A DNA stretch of 64,000 nucleotides from Oryzias latipes (GCF_002234675.1 NC_019880.2:19604789-19668788), one strand, 5' to 3'; shown: positions 41,869 through 56,800, counted from the stretch's first letter. The notes: generated from the sequence alone by a model not told the origin. Numbers and translations: made by a program.

Positions 41869-44800
41869 ATGGATGTTTCCCTGCTACATAAATTCTGTTG
41901 GATTGTGGGTCTAACGTTTGTGATTTTGCCTCTTATAAATCCAGGAATGTTATCCGACTACAAGATCTGTGGAGATTCTGAGTGTGAAAGTAAGTCCAAA
42001 CACTTGTGTCAAAATAGTTTGAAGTTCCTAAAAAATACTGTTATATTTTATGCATGAATTTAGCTTAGTTGGTTTATTAAAGACATTTTAATCATTTTAA
42101 TGCAACTGATCACTTGTGTTTGTGTGTGTAGGCCTAATGAGCAGGGTTCAGGCCATAAGGGACCACAAGAGTAACGACTGCCGTTTTCTAAGCTTCAGAC
42201 GTGGAGATATCATTTTTGTCTACCACAAACTTACAGGAAAGAGGGAGGATCTGTGGGCAGGCAGTGTATGTCCAATTTTCATCTCTTTTATATCTCTGTC
42301 GCCTCCTTATCATGAAACCTTAATGTAAATTGTCCCTTATCCAAGGTCTTTGGTTGAACAAAACAATATTCCTTATTATACAAAAAGCCTTAGTGTTTAT
42401 TTGGGATGCTGACATCTTTGACTTTCATTTAACCGTTGGATGGAAGAGTTTTATTTTGAATGTTTAAATATAGTCATGTTTAAACTAATTTGAAAATTCT
42501 GTTAGAATTTAATATTTTGATGCCTGTTCTTGTACTCACGCAATGACAATAATATTGAATCTAATCTAATTTTTGTGTTTTTGACCTGTTAAATATGAAT
42601 TAGATTTTGATTTCTTTAGTTTCAGAGCATCTTATCAAAAGCTTGTTGCTTTTCAGCATTTAAGTTTCACATATCTCAGAAAAGTAAGATACCAGAACTA
42701 AGCAATTTTTTAAAATATAAACATTCCCAGAACTTCTTACTTTTATATTCTTGGATCTAAAAATCAAAAGGACCAACATTTGTTTTAATCTCCAAAGAAA
42801 AAAATGACACAGCCTCATTGTGGTTTTTCAGTGTCTTTTGCCATTAAAGTAGAATTAATGGATAAAAAAAAGTCTTAAAACTTTAAAAGATAAAAATAAA
42901 AGCAATAATTCCAATCTTAACCCAATGGAATATTCAACATCAAAATAACTGTCTCCTTTTTTTATCACTTTATTTTTTTCTTTTATATTCACTTGTAAAG
43001 GTTGTTTGTGTTTGTTGAGGGAAATTCACTAAAGTGTTTTTTAAAAATTCAGATTGACAAACAGTTCGGCTACTTTCCAAAGGATGCAGTACAAGAGGAG
43101 CAAGTTTTTGCAACCATGGAGACAGCAGTGGAAACACAGGTAATTTAAATTATAATCATCTTAAAATACTTAAAGCAGATTTATTTTTTTAAACTACACT
43201 TGAAGTAATAAATATATTCTTTGTACATTTGTACCAAGTTCTGATATGTAAGATGTTGTTTTCATTTTTCCTGCAGAAATCAGATTTCTTTTGTATCGAT
43301 GAGTTTGGCTACCCCATTGATTCGGATGATGACAATAATCAGGAAACCCCAAAACAGGAGTCCAATATCAATGTTATCACTAAATATTTGCATGAAACAA
43401 ATCCTAAAGGCCCCCTGTCCTTTGATGATCTCTCAGCCGAATCATCAGTTCCAGCACAGCAAATAGACGTCCCAAAGACATTTGGGGATGAAGCAGATCC
43501 ACCTGAAGAAGTGCATGAGATTCATGCAGCCTCGAGCAAACAAGGTGGGTCTGCCTCCTCTTCCTGGCTGAGTTCCTCAGTGACAGGATGGTTTGGTGTG
43601 GAGCAACTGGACGAACTGCCAAAAGGAGAGGGTGAAGATGAGAAGACAGAAAACAAGGATGAAATTTCACTCACCTCCTCTGTTAAAGGATGGCTGGGTT
43701 TTGAGAGAAACAGTGAACAAGACAATGCAGATGAAAGTGTGACAATCCCAGACCAAACAACTGATACCATAGCCTCGACTGTGACTGGTTGGTTCAGTTT
43801 TGGGGGCAAGAAAAGATCAGACGATGAAAAAAATAAGCACGATGGAGAAGAAACAGATGAAGGGGTTGAACCAGCTGAGAAATACAGAGGCAGACGGATG
43901 TCTTTGGACCTGGAAGGAAGTCAGCTACATGAAGAAGAGAAAACTGAGATGGGAACGCTAGGCTGGTTGGGAAGCAAGCTCTCAAGTGGGATGGGATATG
44001 GATTGACTAATCAGAATGCAGGTGAAGAAAATAAGGAAAAGGAAAAACAAGAATATCGTTTTTGGCCAAATACAGGAATTGGGGACATGTTGGGCTTTGG
44101 AAAGGAAAATGAGAAAGTAGATCAAGATATAAAAAGAGAGAAAGAGCAGGGTAATGTCTTAGAAGAACCACTGGAATCGCATGTAGAGACAAAAGTACTG
44201 GCGGCTCCACAGATGGATGTAGCAAAGACTGAGACCAGCAAATCACCTCAAGAGGAAGGTGTTCAAAAGGATCCATATACCCAATCTCCAGAGGATGTGA
44301 AAGTTGACAGCACTGATACTGACAATTACAAAGTAGATAATGAAGATGCATTAGACAGAAATGAGATCAATCTTCAAAGGAATGAAGATAAACTCCAGGT
44401 TAATGAGCTTAATGAAAAGTTCCAGATGAATGCAGAAATGTCATCTTTGAACAGCAGGATTTCTCTAAGAGAGAATAAAGACAAAAATGACTCAGAAGAA
44501 ATCCAAGTGAAAGAAAGTAGATCTGAAGAAATGGTCAACAAGGGCAAGGAGATCTTTAAATCGGTGAAAAATTGGGAGCAAGATACTACCAATGATCTTG
44601 CAGATGAAGAAGTTACTGCTACAGATAATAATCCATTTTTCTTAAAATCATCTTGCAGGCAATCAGGGAAGGAAGAGAGTTTTAACGAATTATTGTCAAA
44701 CTCCTTAGGAAGATCTGAAGGTAAATATGCACAACAGAATGAGAAAAAGGAATTTGTCAAAGTCACAACTAAAGAATACAGCCCAGCAGAATCCACAGAT

Positions 44801-47800
44801 ATAGAAAGCAAAAGTAGTGACGATAAAAAGGTCGAAGGTAAAGATTTCACTCAAAAAGAGACAGCAATAGAGGAAAACCGAGTCAGTGGTGATACAGAGG
44901 CAGCAACTGAACTCATCCAAGATGATGTCAGTTTTACACCTGATGATAAACTAAATTTAACAGCTATATATAGCGATACCTCAGACACAGGGAGCCATCA
45001 GGACAAGTCTCAAATTGAAGAAGAAGCAAAATCAGTATGGAGTAGTCGTAAGGAATCTGGATCATCCATTTCCGCTCAAAATGATGAAAGTCTGTCTGAA
45101 TATCCCTCAAAGGAAAATGATGGGAAAGTGTCTTCCAGTGATAGAACATCAACAATATACAAGGAACCAGCTGTTAATATTATTAACAATGAAGAAATGA
45201 CACATCCCCATGAGCAAGTGGAAAAAGAGACTTTAGGCTTTGGGGAAGATGTTTTGAGTCAGAGTGACTTAAAATCAACCCCAAGACCGGAAACAGAAAC
45301 AAAGAAAATTGAGATGTTAAGGGGAGGGATAGAAACAAACGAGAAAGGAAACCATTCAAAAAAGGAGGAGAAGCAGCAGGAACTAAATGGTGACAACGAA
45401 GAAATGGATGAAATGAAGGATAAACAACAAACAGACACAGAGGGGAAGAAAAAGGAAGACAACATGGAGTTGGAGGTGAGAGGGAAAAAAATGGAAGCTA
45501 CAATGGAGGAGGAAAAGGACACATCAGCAAGTAAAGATGAAGAGGTAGCAGAGCTGAAGGAAGAAGAAGGACACCAAGTGAATAAAGTGAAGCAGAAAGA
45601 TGAGCAACAAGCAGATAATGAGAAACAGATGCTGCTGAAGGAAGAACAGCTGGTGATGTTGGAGGATAAGATGGAATATGAAGAGGAAAATAAAAAAGAG
45701 GAGGACGAAAAGAAAAACCTACAAAATGTAGAGATGGAAAGGATTTATAGTGACAGAAGTACAAAAGCCTTGGACAGCCATCAGAAGGAAGGAACAGGCG
45801 ATAGCTTGTCATCCACCACTGGAACAGTAACAGAGTCTGAAAACCAAGAGTTGGAAATCGAGAAACAAAATAAGAAAGAGACTCAAGATGTTGAAGAAGT
45901 GATTGATAAAAGAATGGAGGTGAATGAAGTTGACGACAAGCGGCAGACGATACCTGTGGAAGCTGACCCCCTGAAATGTCCAAATTGTCCTGAGGAACAA
46001 GAGACTGCAGTGACTGAAGAACATGAGGAGGAAGGACGATCAGCAGATGAAATGGTGGGAGTAGAAGAACAAGAAGATCGAGGAGATTATACTGGAGAGA
46101 GGCAGGTTACAGAGTCAAGAGGGAATGATGACTCTGAAAAGCAAGGTATTAAAATCGATGGTTCAACATCTGGAAGTGACGTTCACAGTGATGGAAGGGA
46201 ACCTTCAGAAGCCCCCTTTGACAAAGCTGACAGTCAAACTAGCCATGTGTCAGAAGAATATAAGAGGGGTTTGAGTACACGTGAAGCAGCAGAAAGTGAA
46301 ACCAAAGAAACCTTTGGTCTTTTCAGAACGGCTTTTAGCTTTTTTAGACAAACACCTACCACTGACTCAAATGAGTTTGTTGAACTAACCAATACTTTCA
46401 AAAACAGTTCAGGTGAGACACCAGAGCAACTAATGCAAGAACCACCCCCAACCACTGATTTCCCCCAACCTCAACAGGTGAGCACACCCTCCCCAACGAA
46501 GCAGCCTCATCCTCCCTCTGCAGAAATCAACATTCTCCATGCAGCAGCCTTGACAACAGATGCACTTCTTGAAAGTAAAACCCTCACAGGACAGTACAAT
46601 AACCTCCTCCACCACATGAACATGGACACGTTAACTTTTCTGACGGAGCTTTTTGGGCGACACAGGTTGGAGATTTTAGATGACATTCTAACAAGTCCAG
46701 AAGCAGAAACTGAGAAAGTGGATCTGTCCATACTGTCAGATATGGAAAGCCTTCTACATTACCACAGAGAGATTCTGGTTTCTTCCAGCGTGAGGACTGC
46801 TGATGCCACACAGGAGGACAAAGAAAAGACCAGAACCCTTGTTGCACTTCAGAAGATAGAAATGTTGTTGAAAACTGTCAAAAAGACTTCAGATATTAAT
46901 AATCATAAAGGTATATGCATTATTTAATCTACATTGTCTTAAAGTTCCACTCCGATCAGCTTTAGATCTTTTTTTTAAAGCGTTCCCAAAAAGCTGTATT
47001 TAGCCATAGTTAAAAAAAAAACCTGTGTAGTTTTCTAGGACATAGTGTCTGCAGACCAGCAGTAGTTCATTGGAAATTCCCCTCTGAGTTGTGGGCAGGG
47101 GGTAAGTCTGCACCTACTTCCCAACACTCGTGCTAGCTTACAGCCCCTCACACCTTCAACCTAACAATACCGGAGCAAACAAAAATGGCGTCCAATATCA
47201 GGGCTATCCGGCCATACAGTTTTGAGCCAGACACCAGCTCGGAGGAGGAAAACGAAGACATATTTATTTGTCCACAAAGGGATGCCTCAGAACGGAGCTG
47301 AGCGGTGAGATTGTGGCTTGCCGTGTTAGCTTCTACGTCCCAGCTATAAGCTTTTTCAAACTGCATTTTTTGTCTGCTCCTGATTTACAACAAATTGAAT
47401 AAAGAAATATTCAGAAATGCAATTTTAAGCAGAAGCAGAAGTTTCTTTATATATGTCCTCCATATTGAAAAAAAATGCTACATTAACATGTTAAAAACAC
47501 CCAAAAGTCAAATTTCATCGGAGTGGGTCTTTAATCATAATAGCTGCTGCAAATTCTGCAGTGATTTAGTTAATCTAGTGGCTTTGATTTCATTTTGCTT
47601 CAATAATTATAACGTCTTTTTGTTGTCTGCAGCTGAGAGCGTCTGTGACAGCACGTCATGTTTCGCTGAAGACATAGACAACATAGCAAACATCCAAGAT
47701 TTATCTGCAACCCAGGATGACAACATTCCCAGAGAGGAACAGAAGGTAGAAGAGAAGGCCAATGGATTCATGGACAAGGACATGGTTGACAAGAGAAATT

Positions 47801-50800
47801 CAGTGGAAAAAGAAACGGGTGAAAAAAGAAGAAATGAAGAGAGACAGTCACCTCCTCACTCTCAGACTTGGGGAGGTATGACACAGAAAAAGCTATATAA
47901 ATGCTTTTAGATGAACCAATCAACAACCAAAACAACAACTTTTGCAATGTTTAAAAACCAGTGATTATTTTTATTCAGTATTATAAAAACTGTTAACAGT
48001 GATTGCCTTGTTATTTTTTCTCTCCAATTTTTTATTCAGTAATTATTCAACATTGTGACAACAGAAGTTAATACAGTTTAAAACCTCTTTAATTCCAGAA
48101 GCGATGAGGCACATCATGGACCTACTTCATCATGCGAGAGTGATCGTTCTTTGGCTTACCATGCAAGTAAGAGGAAAAAAAATCAACTTTTATTTATATC
48201 CCTTGTGCTATCCAAGGCACTTTACCATTGGGAGTTGGGTCATCTAGACCCACTAGACAGTGCTCTGAACCTTTTTTCTTCAATGATTTGTGATCTTCAC
48301 TGGTGTCCATGGATTACATGAAATCTTTCCACCTTTATCCACCTTTGTCATGGTAGGGAGAACACGTCAATGTAAGGGTGGGGTCATCTAAGATAGCTCA
48401 AGGGTTAATAATGTAAAGTCCAGATAATATTTTCTTTATCTCCAAATAATGCTATGATGCTATTCCAAACATTTCTTTTTTTATTTTTAGGAAATCACTA
48501 CATGTAAGATGAATGCAAGTTTTTGTAATCAATGCTTTTTTTCTTTTACCTGATAAAATCACGATGAACCATATTTGCCTAATACTTGGCATTTAAAATA
48601 CAGTTTAAACACATTCACGTGTTCATTAGATTCAAGAAAATAAATTGTGAGGCTGTGAAGACTTTGTTTAATTATAACAAATAAAATTTAAAAAAAATCA
48701 TAAACAGAAATATAATTATTAATACTATATTCAAAGTTAAAAAGGGCTTTGGATGAAGTTTGACAATTTATCGAGGTCAATCCCCTTTTTTTAAATTCAG
48801 TCTAATCTTATGTTTATACAAACAGTTTTTTTTTCTTTTTACAAAATTACAAGAAATAAACACTGAAAGCCACTGAAAACAATCAATTATGGTAAAAGGA
48901 AAATGTTTTTAAATACCTATCAATTAATCCTGTAGAGTCTCTTTTATCTATTTTTTATATAACCTATTATAATTGCTTTGAATTTTTATATATTGACCCT
49001 TTTCAATGTCAGCTATTCCATATCTGAACTCTTCTTGTGGCGGAAATGCAGTAAAGTTTAGCATTTGATTTCATAAACATGTTTGATCCTCTCAGACTGT
49101 ATTTATTTCTCTAAGATGGAGGAGACATTGGACATGCTTTGGTAATTGGTTATTTATTTATTTTCAACATTTTTTATTTGTCAAACATTGAATTAGTTGG
49201 CTTTTTATAGATGATATGGTGATTATTCTTATGGCTATTTTTAAAAGTTTTCTTTTGAAGAAAAGCAGAGTTACTGTCGTTTTATATATGTTTTCCCACA
49301 CCTCAACATAATAGATAGTGTATGGAGTACATAGAATCCCGATAAAATAGAACTATAACATTTTTGTGTAATATAATCAAATAGCCGACTCGGATGACAA
49401 TTGTGCACTCAACCTACGATATCATCCTGAGTCAGTCATACACCCCATAATATCTATTTTTAAGTTAGAGCCATGTTGGTCTTGATAGAAAGTGTGTAGA
49501 CATATGTTTGCAATACTGCATCTTTTTCTTTTAAACGTTGCTTAACGACATCTTCAGCTGTCTGGCATTCAGATTTGCCCTCGTCTTGATTGTTGGCCTG
49601 ACTAAACTTGATCAGCACAACTGACAACCGAGTACATAACACTGTGAGCCAGCTGGGCTTTCAACTAAACGAAGTAGGCCAGGGAGTGTGGGTTACAGGT
49701 ATCAGGAGTAAGTGGTAATTGTCTCTTTAGAGAAATAAAAATTGAATGATAAGGATTGGGTCTGGATGGCTTTAACCTTTCAACTTGTTTTCACATTTAT
49801 CTAGTTTAATTTATTATAATACAACGGTTCCAGGTTATAATCATCGCAAAAATGTGTATATCTTTGTTCATAACATTTATATTTATCATATTTAGCGACT
49901 GTATTGAAAGTAAGTTATATCGTGGGAGATTTTTTTATCTGTTAGTAAAGTGTTGTTTTGTGATTGGCACCTGTTTCCTCTGGTGTCACTCTGAAAGAGA
50001 TCCGACTTGCTAGTGTGGCATTTTACAATTGGTGACGTTAGGATCATACCATATGCACAAGGGGGCGGGGGGGTTGTGAAGTCCTCGCTCACTTTGTAAA
50101 TCCGTAAAGTTTTGTGTATGCTTTATGTTTTTCAAAAAAAACGTTTAAACATTATTGATTTTAAAACGTTAGAGACTGAATTAAAAAAAATAAAAACAAA
50201 ATGAATGATCTTACAAAACAAGTTTTACATGTTGCTCCTCCCTACGAGGTGAAGTGTTGTGGTACATGCTTGACGGTCACTGTTGTGAATTCGCCGTTAA
50301 CCCAGCTGGCAGCTCTACTTTCTACTCTGTATGAATACAAATATTTTTAAAAATACAGATCCCATGAAATCATTCTGACATGGAGAGACATTCAGCAAGT
50401 GATCAATTGGCCGTCGACCAAGAGACGGCAGAAACTTTCTACAGTATCGCGGTGGAGAAAGTGAAAGATGTATGTATGTTATGAGGCAGGTTTTGTTAGC
50501 TTTTCCCAGTTAGCCGAACAGGAGAAATAACGTAACGGGCTGTCTTTTTATAAAACACTTAATTGGTCAATCTGTAAGAAAGTCCTCTTGAAATTTCTGC
50601 CTCTAGTGTGCTGCTAATATCTTCTTATATTGTACTTTTTATATTGTTCTTTTAGTTTTTAGCTTAATTATTGTTAGCATGGTTAGTAGTTAGCTGTTTC
50701 TTATGCTGAATTGTGGTTAATATTCACTTTATTCTTTTCTGCTTCAGTATTTTTTTGAATATTGATCAGATTATTGATACATTTGTACGTGTTGGGATAT

Positions 50801-53800
50801 TTTAGTCGTATTTCTGTACAACATTTGGCCATGAAACAGCTTGAATACTTCAAAGTCAATGCTTAAGTTACTATCAAGTGGTTACCCAAACAAAGAATTT
50901 GTCTAAATAATGAGGATGATTGAAATATTATGAAAAATCGTAGGAGGAATAGGTTTTGTTAATTCCAAAAAAGGATTCAACCCAGTATTCACCTACATTT
51001 CAACTATAATTATATCCAGTTGTGTTGAATAATTGTTCTTAGAAACATAAATACTGTCAAAATTTGACCTGACTCTAACCTTTTTTCAGTAAGTTTTAGC
51101 TTTGAAGTTTGTAAGGATTGTTTTATTTCATTATTGTTCATGCAAACCACTTTTAAAGCTACATTTTTTTCTCTCTCTCTTCCAGGTTGTATCATCGCTG
51201 CCAGAGGACATAAGGCCAGGGCCAGACCTGCATGGTGTGCCATGGGAGCCGGTCATCATAACATGTTTGGTTGGGCTGGTGACAGTCCTGTTGTTTATGT
51301 GTAGATGCTACAGCTCTGTGAGTTCACAACATTGCAACAATGCACATTTTTTTATTGGCAACCTCAGTGACTACTTCTTTTACATGTCTGCTTTTTTACT
51401 TCACTGCAGGTGAAAAGCAGAATTTATCTAAGTAAGTCCACACAATGTATAACCTTGTTACAGTTTATTTTTACAAAAGATTATCAGCGTTCTGTTTGAC
51501 TATCTTGTGATTATAACAAAAAAAGTCTTCTATCCGAATGTCTTCTCTTTCTAGGTAAGGAGCGATGGATGGCTGAGCAGGTTGCTCAACTGCTCGATGA
51601 GAAGTGTAAAGTCCTGGAAACTCTCAGTCAGTGTCAACAAGAGGTGAGTGCTCTGGGCAGGTTGGTTACCGCTCGCTGTCTGGGAACAATACGACCTGCA
51701 GTCACCTAAGACTAGGGGCTATTAAGCTACGTTCATAGCGGGTATTTGATTCACGTACATGAACGGGCTAAATGTGGGTTCTTGAACGTGAGTACAGCCA
51801 GTGTTCACACTGGAGAAGGATGGAGAGGCTTTTTATTTATTTATTTATTTATTTAACCTTTACTAGTGTTTACCAAAGGATGTCTGCTACCTGCAGCTGG
51901 AAGAGGCTTAGAAGTTCAGCTCTAATTTGTGGGGGGGCATTGTTGGCGTGGGGCAACCTTGTCCCCCATTTTCCTCCCCGTTGTGGAGCAGAGCAGGGAG
52001 CTTGTGGCCAGGCCCGTGTATTTTTTAAAGTCACAAATAAGGTCTTTCTCAAATAAAATGTTTTCATCTGCTACTGATTAACTACTATTTAAATAAAGAA
52101 ATACTTAGACATGCAATCGTAAGCTAACCGTAATTTTCTTTATATTTCTTTATATATTATATAATTCCTCAATCATGAAAAAAATGCTGCAAGAACATGT
52201 TAAAAACACCAAAAACACAATTTTCATCAGATATAGGGTAAGCACCTTCTCCTCACAGTGTGAAGACGCTGGTCCAAATCCCAACTGGTCCCCCCACATG
52301 TGGAGCCTGCCCCCCCACACACACACACCCCCACAGCACAAAAACATGGCTTATAGGTTGATTGAAGATTATAAATTGTGTTGTGTGGCCCTGCAGCTTC
52401 GGGTTGATTGTACTCCTCACTAAGATTTATATTCTTCTGACGTGTTCTCCCCAGTATGATGACCTGGACGTCTCCTTGAGGGACAGTGGTGTCCTGGCCC
52501 AAGCTGAAAAATCAGAAAATCTAAAGGTAAGGCGAAGGAAAACAACAGTAAGGTGACATTTGGTATTTTATAACAACTCAATATTTATCTATATATTTGC
52601 ACATTGAGATGCAAGATTTCTTAATGTTTGGAAGACGTGTTCAGAAGAGGATAATGTTTTTATAATAAACTGATTTAAATTGAATTAAATTGTAGTTCTT
52701 CCATTAAAAAAATTCTTTTTAGGCGAGACAGTGATGGACCACTGTGACCTCAATTTCATTTGTCTGTCTGAAGATTATTACGATATATATATGTAAAAAA
52801 AAAAATTGCCTTTAAATTGCATATTTAGAGTGATTGAAAGAGGAAGTCACCCCTAATTTTTACATGTACTTTTGAAACATTTTTAAAATGTTATATTTGA
52901 GTCATTTGAAGAAATTTTTTTTTGTTTTGTTTTTAAATGGCCCTTTTTATTATAATTTATAAAAGTGCTAAAATGGTCAAATAATTAGAATGTTTCCAAT
53001 AATACAGAAATTGTCTTGAAGAGTCAAACGTGTCTGACAACCTTCTTTTGTCTTTTAAAATGCAGCTCAAAGCCAAGCAGCTAGAAAACGCTAAAACTGA
53101 GCTGGAGAAGGATCTGGAAGAGATTAAAGATCAACTGGACCGGCAAAGGGAACACAGGACAGAGCAAGAAAAGAGGGTACAGTTTTTTTTTTCTGGTGTC
53201 CTTAGACCAGTGTGTTTCAACAGGTGTGCCGTGGGAAATGACCCATTCACTGATCTAAAAACACTTTCCATCTCCAGGATTTCATCTCTTTGTTCATCCA
53301 AACGTAACTGATAAAACACTGAATAGTTAGGAATATGAAAGATCATAAAATACTTTTTTCTTTCTGTTTATTTGATTCTATTTAAGACACTTTGCTAAGA
53401 ATGACGGTACCACCATTTAGCCGTAGCTTCAGCCTTGTCTCTGACAGGTGTCTTTTATATAGATAACAGGTTTAAACAGGAAGACAGAGGATCCTCTTAC
53501 AGAAGAAGTTACAGGTCTGTCTGTGACGGCCAGAAATCTTTTGTTTGTAGATGACCAACTTTTTATTTTCCACCATAATTTGCAGATAAATTCTTTAAAA
53601 ATCAAACACTGAATTTTTTTTTTCCTCATTTCGCCTCTCGTAGTTGAGGTATACCTGTGATGAAAATTACAGGGCTCTCTCATCTTTTTAAGTGGGAGAA
53701 TTTGCACAATTGGTGGCTGACTAAATTATTTCTTGGTATTAATTCAAACCTTGTTGGATCAGGAGTAGATGAAAAACGAATGCTTGAAAATGCTCGGACT

Positions 53801-56800
53801 AACGGCCCAACTACTGAAATGGGTGTGCCAAAGTCTCCTCTCCCCTTGGCTCGCAGACGCTCAGGTGTGCAAGACACGATGAGCTTCCAACACTCGTGCT
53901 GTAGCAAATTGTGATTCTAGCTGAAAAATGTACAGCTGGATTGATCCAATATTGCTTATTGTTATTTCTGTGCTACTAATATTAGCTCAAGGGTATAAGC
54001 TCGTGGGTGAGAGTGCAAACACAGCTTTAAAACATGTCTTAAGAAAACGACAAAGTCTTTTTGATTTTGGCTAAAAACGTCAACTTTAAAAAACCACTTG
54101 GACGATTTCAAGATAAAAATAATTATGGTTGGAATGGGATCTTAAATGACAATGGTACTTCAACTCCTTTTGTTGACTGAGTGTTCAAAACAACATTTTT
54201 ACTTTTTTTTTTCTTGTTTAATCTCTGTTTTTCTAGATTGCCTCACTCGAGGAGAGCATGAGAGGACTGGAAGAAGAAGCCAAAGAACTCCAGTCTCAGG
54301 AAGAGCAGGTACAGTGTCCCTGATATCTACGTTTCTTTTAATTCAACTTAAAGACCCATTATCTTTCCATCTATTAAAAAAGCATTTCCAGTGTTTTTGT
54401 TTTAATAATAATTATGCTGTTCTGTAGGCAAAAAAAAACAATGTCATTTTGTGGGACATAGTTTCTGCAGAGCAGCACTTGTTCATATGAAATTCACCTT
54501 TTAGTTGTGGCCAGGACTGCTGGCGCAGAAGTAACTCTACCCCACTCATCATCACCCATCTGTTTACACACTCTCCTGCTAGCATAAAGTGCCTCACACC
54601 CACAAACTAACATCACTGGTGCAACAAAACTGGTGAGCTGGGGCCTCATTTATAAACGTTGCGTACGCACAAAAGAAGGCGTACGCCACTCTCTACGCAA
54701 TAATTGAGATTTATAAAAAGCAAACTTGACGGGAAAATGTGCGGCCCTTCACGCAAGCTCTGACCCAGGCGTACGCACAAAAACGGGTGAAATGAGAAAT
54801 GGCGACGCCGTCAGCAGATGGGAGAAACACGTGAAAGTGAAAATGACAATACTGCCTCTCATAAATAACATGAAAACTTCACAAAGCAAGTCTTACAATT
54901 AACAGCTACACGAACACCCGTTTGATCGATCAGCAGTGAAACAAACAAAAAAAATCAAACGAAAATTACAACAGAAATTCAAATGAACACATATTTGCAA
55001 AAAGAAAAGTGAAATATGTTCTGCAATATTGGCATGTTGTACAATTCACCCTCATAAATAATATAGTTAACAGAACGAAATAATGTACAAAACTGATATT
55101 CTCGTTAATGTGTCCGTCTGGCGGAGCCGATATAGGTGCAATCAGACAGACAGATGGACAGATAGAGAGAGATGCATTAATTGTCCACTGGGGAAAGTTG
55201 TTTTCATAGTAAAACATTTCTTCATAAACTACAGAATTATGGTATTCATGCATATGCCTTTAGTTTGTTTTATTTTTGATAAAACAATGTATGGCGTATG
55301 TCTCAACCATTCAGAAAGCAACAAGAAATTAGATTTGCGCTGATCAATTTCCCATTTCCATGTCGATTATTACCGACATCTGTAGCTTGTCAGATGTAAT
55401 AAATGGAGTGAAATAAATGCCCCATCACAATGCGTAATGACGCACAATGGCTGATCTTGGGCTCTTAGAAGATGTGGCAAATGGAAGAATTCGGAGTGAA
55501 CGCATCTTTAGACAGCAAGGAGACTTGCTGGCAAACGAGGACGAGTTTGTGAGCTTGTGAGCCGGTTCTGACTTCCTCGAGCCGTCCTGTTGGACCTCTG
55601 CAGGCTTTTGGGGGTGTGTCACCCGGTGCATCTGGCGCGTCGGTGTCCCCCTGCGCCTCAGTCACCACTCCACTTAAGGGATTCCCCAATTATTGCCGCC
55701 AGTCTCTCCTCAAGAGGGGTCAGCTCCGGTGTCCCCCCCCCCGGTGGCAGAGACACTCTGGCGATGCAGCACCAGACGTTTTTTTGCCTCGACTTTGATG
55801 TCCGACCATTTCTTTTTCATTTCGGCCACGGTCCGAGGTTGTGAGGCTACAGCATTAACGGCGTCTGCCACTCACGTGGCTTTTAGGCATTAGTAATGCC
55901 CACACTGTGCCCTCCAAACAACACTTTCCTCCTCTTTCCACCTCGCCAACGATAACTTCTACTTCACATTGAGTGAAGTTGCGTTTTTTTCATTTCCTCA
56001 CGGTGTTTTGCCATGGTTTCGCCATCAATGAATATTCATTTGTGGGCGTTTCACGGACTATTTATGGGCAACTATGGGCGTGTCATGAAGCCGCAAAAGC
56101 TGCGCTGCATTTAGAATTGGTTGTGATTTATTAAGGGAAAGATGCGTAGGATGTGCGTGCGCACGGTTTTATAAATCCGAATGTTTCTGTGCGTACGCAC
56201 GTCCTATGTTTCATCCGTACGCCACTTCTGACGCAAATCCTACGCAAAGTTTTATAAATGAGGCCCCAGGTCTTGGAGCTGTCCAGCCTTACAGTTTTGA
56301 GCCAGTTGTCAGCTCGGACAAGGAAAACGAAGACTTTCATGGATCTGTTAGTCTATAAGTGGATGCATTAGAATGGAGTGGAGCAGGGAGCTTGTTGCCC
56401 CTTCAGGGAAATTTCTAAGTCACAAATATGATCTTTTTCCAACGGTATTTTTTGCGTCTGCTCCTGATTCACAGGAAATATACTCGAAATTGCAATTGCA
56501 CGCAGAATTTTCTTCCGCTATCATCAGAAAAATGTGACAAGAGCATGTCGAAACATCAAAAAGACAATTTTCATCTGAGTGGGTCTTTATTTAAATTTAA
56601 ACGTACCATTTTAATCCTCGTGGGTTATTAATAAAGTAAGGGGGAAAGAAAACTTTCTTGTTTTTTTTTTTAACTCTCTAGTTTTTCTGAATTGCAAAAT
56701 CTCTTTATGTTTTTGGTCTGCAGGCACAGACCACTCTGAAGATATACAATATGAACAGTGACAGACTCCAGAGGAACCTGGAAACAGCAGAAGAGGAGAA

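Noticed and set aside
43404..46847. Minus-strand open frames under the large MIA2 exon, up to 161 codons
   Set aside because: Shadows created by the Glu/Lys-rich codon use of the sense exon; serine/leucine/phenylalanine-rich translations with no domains.
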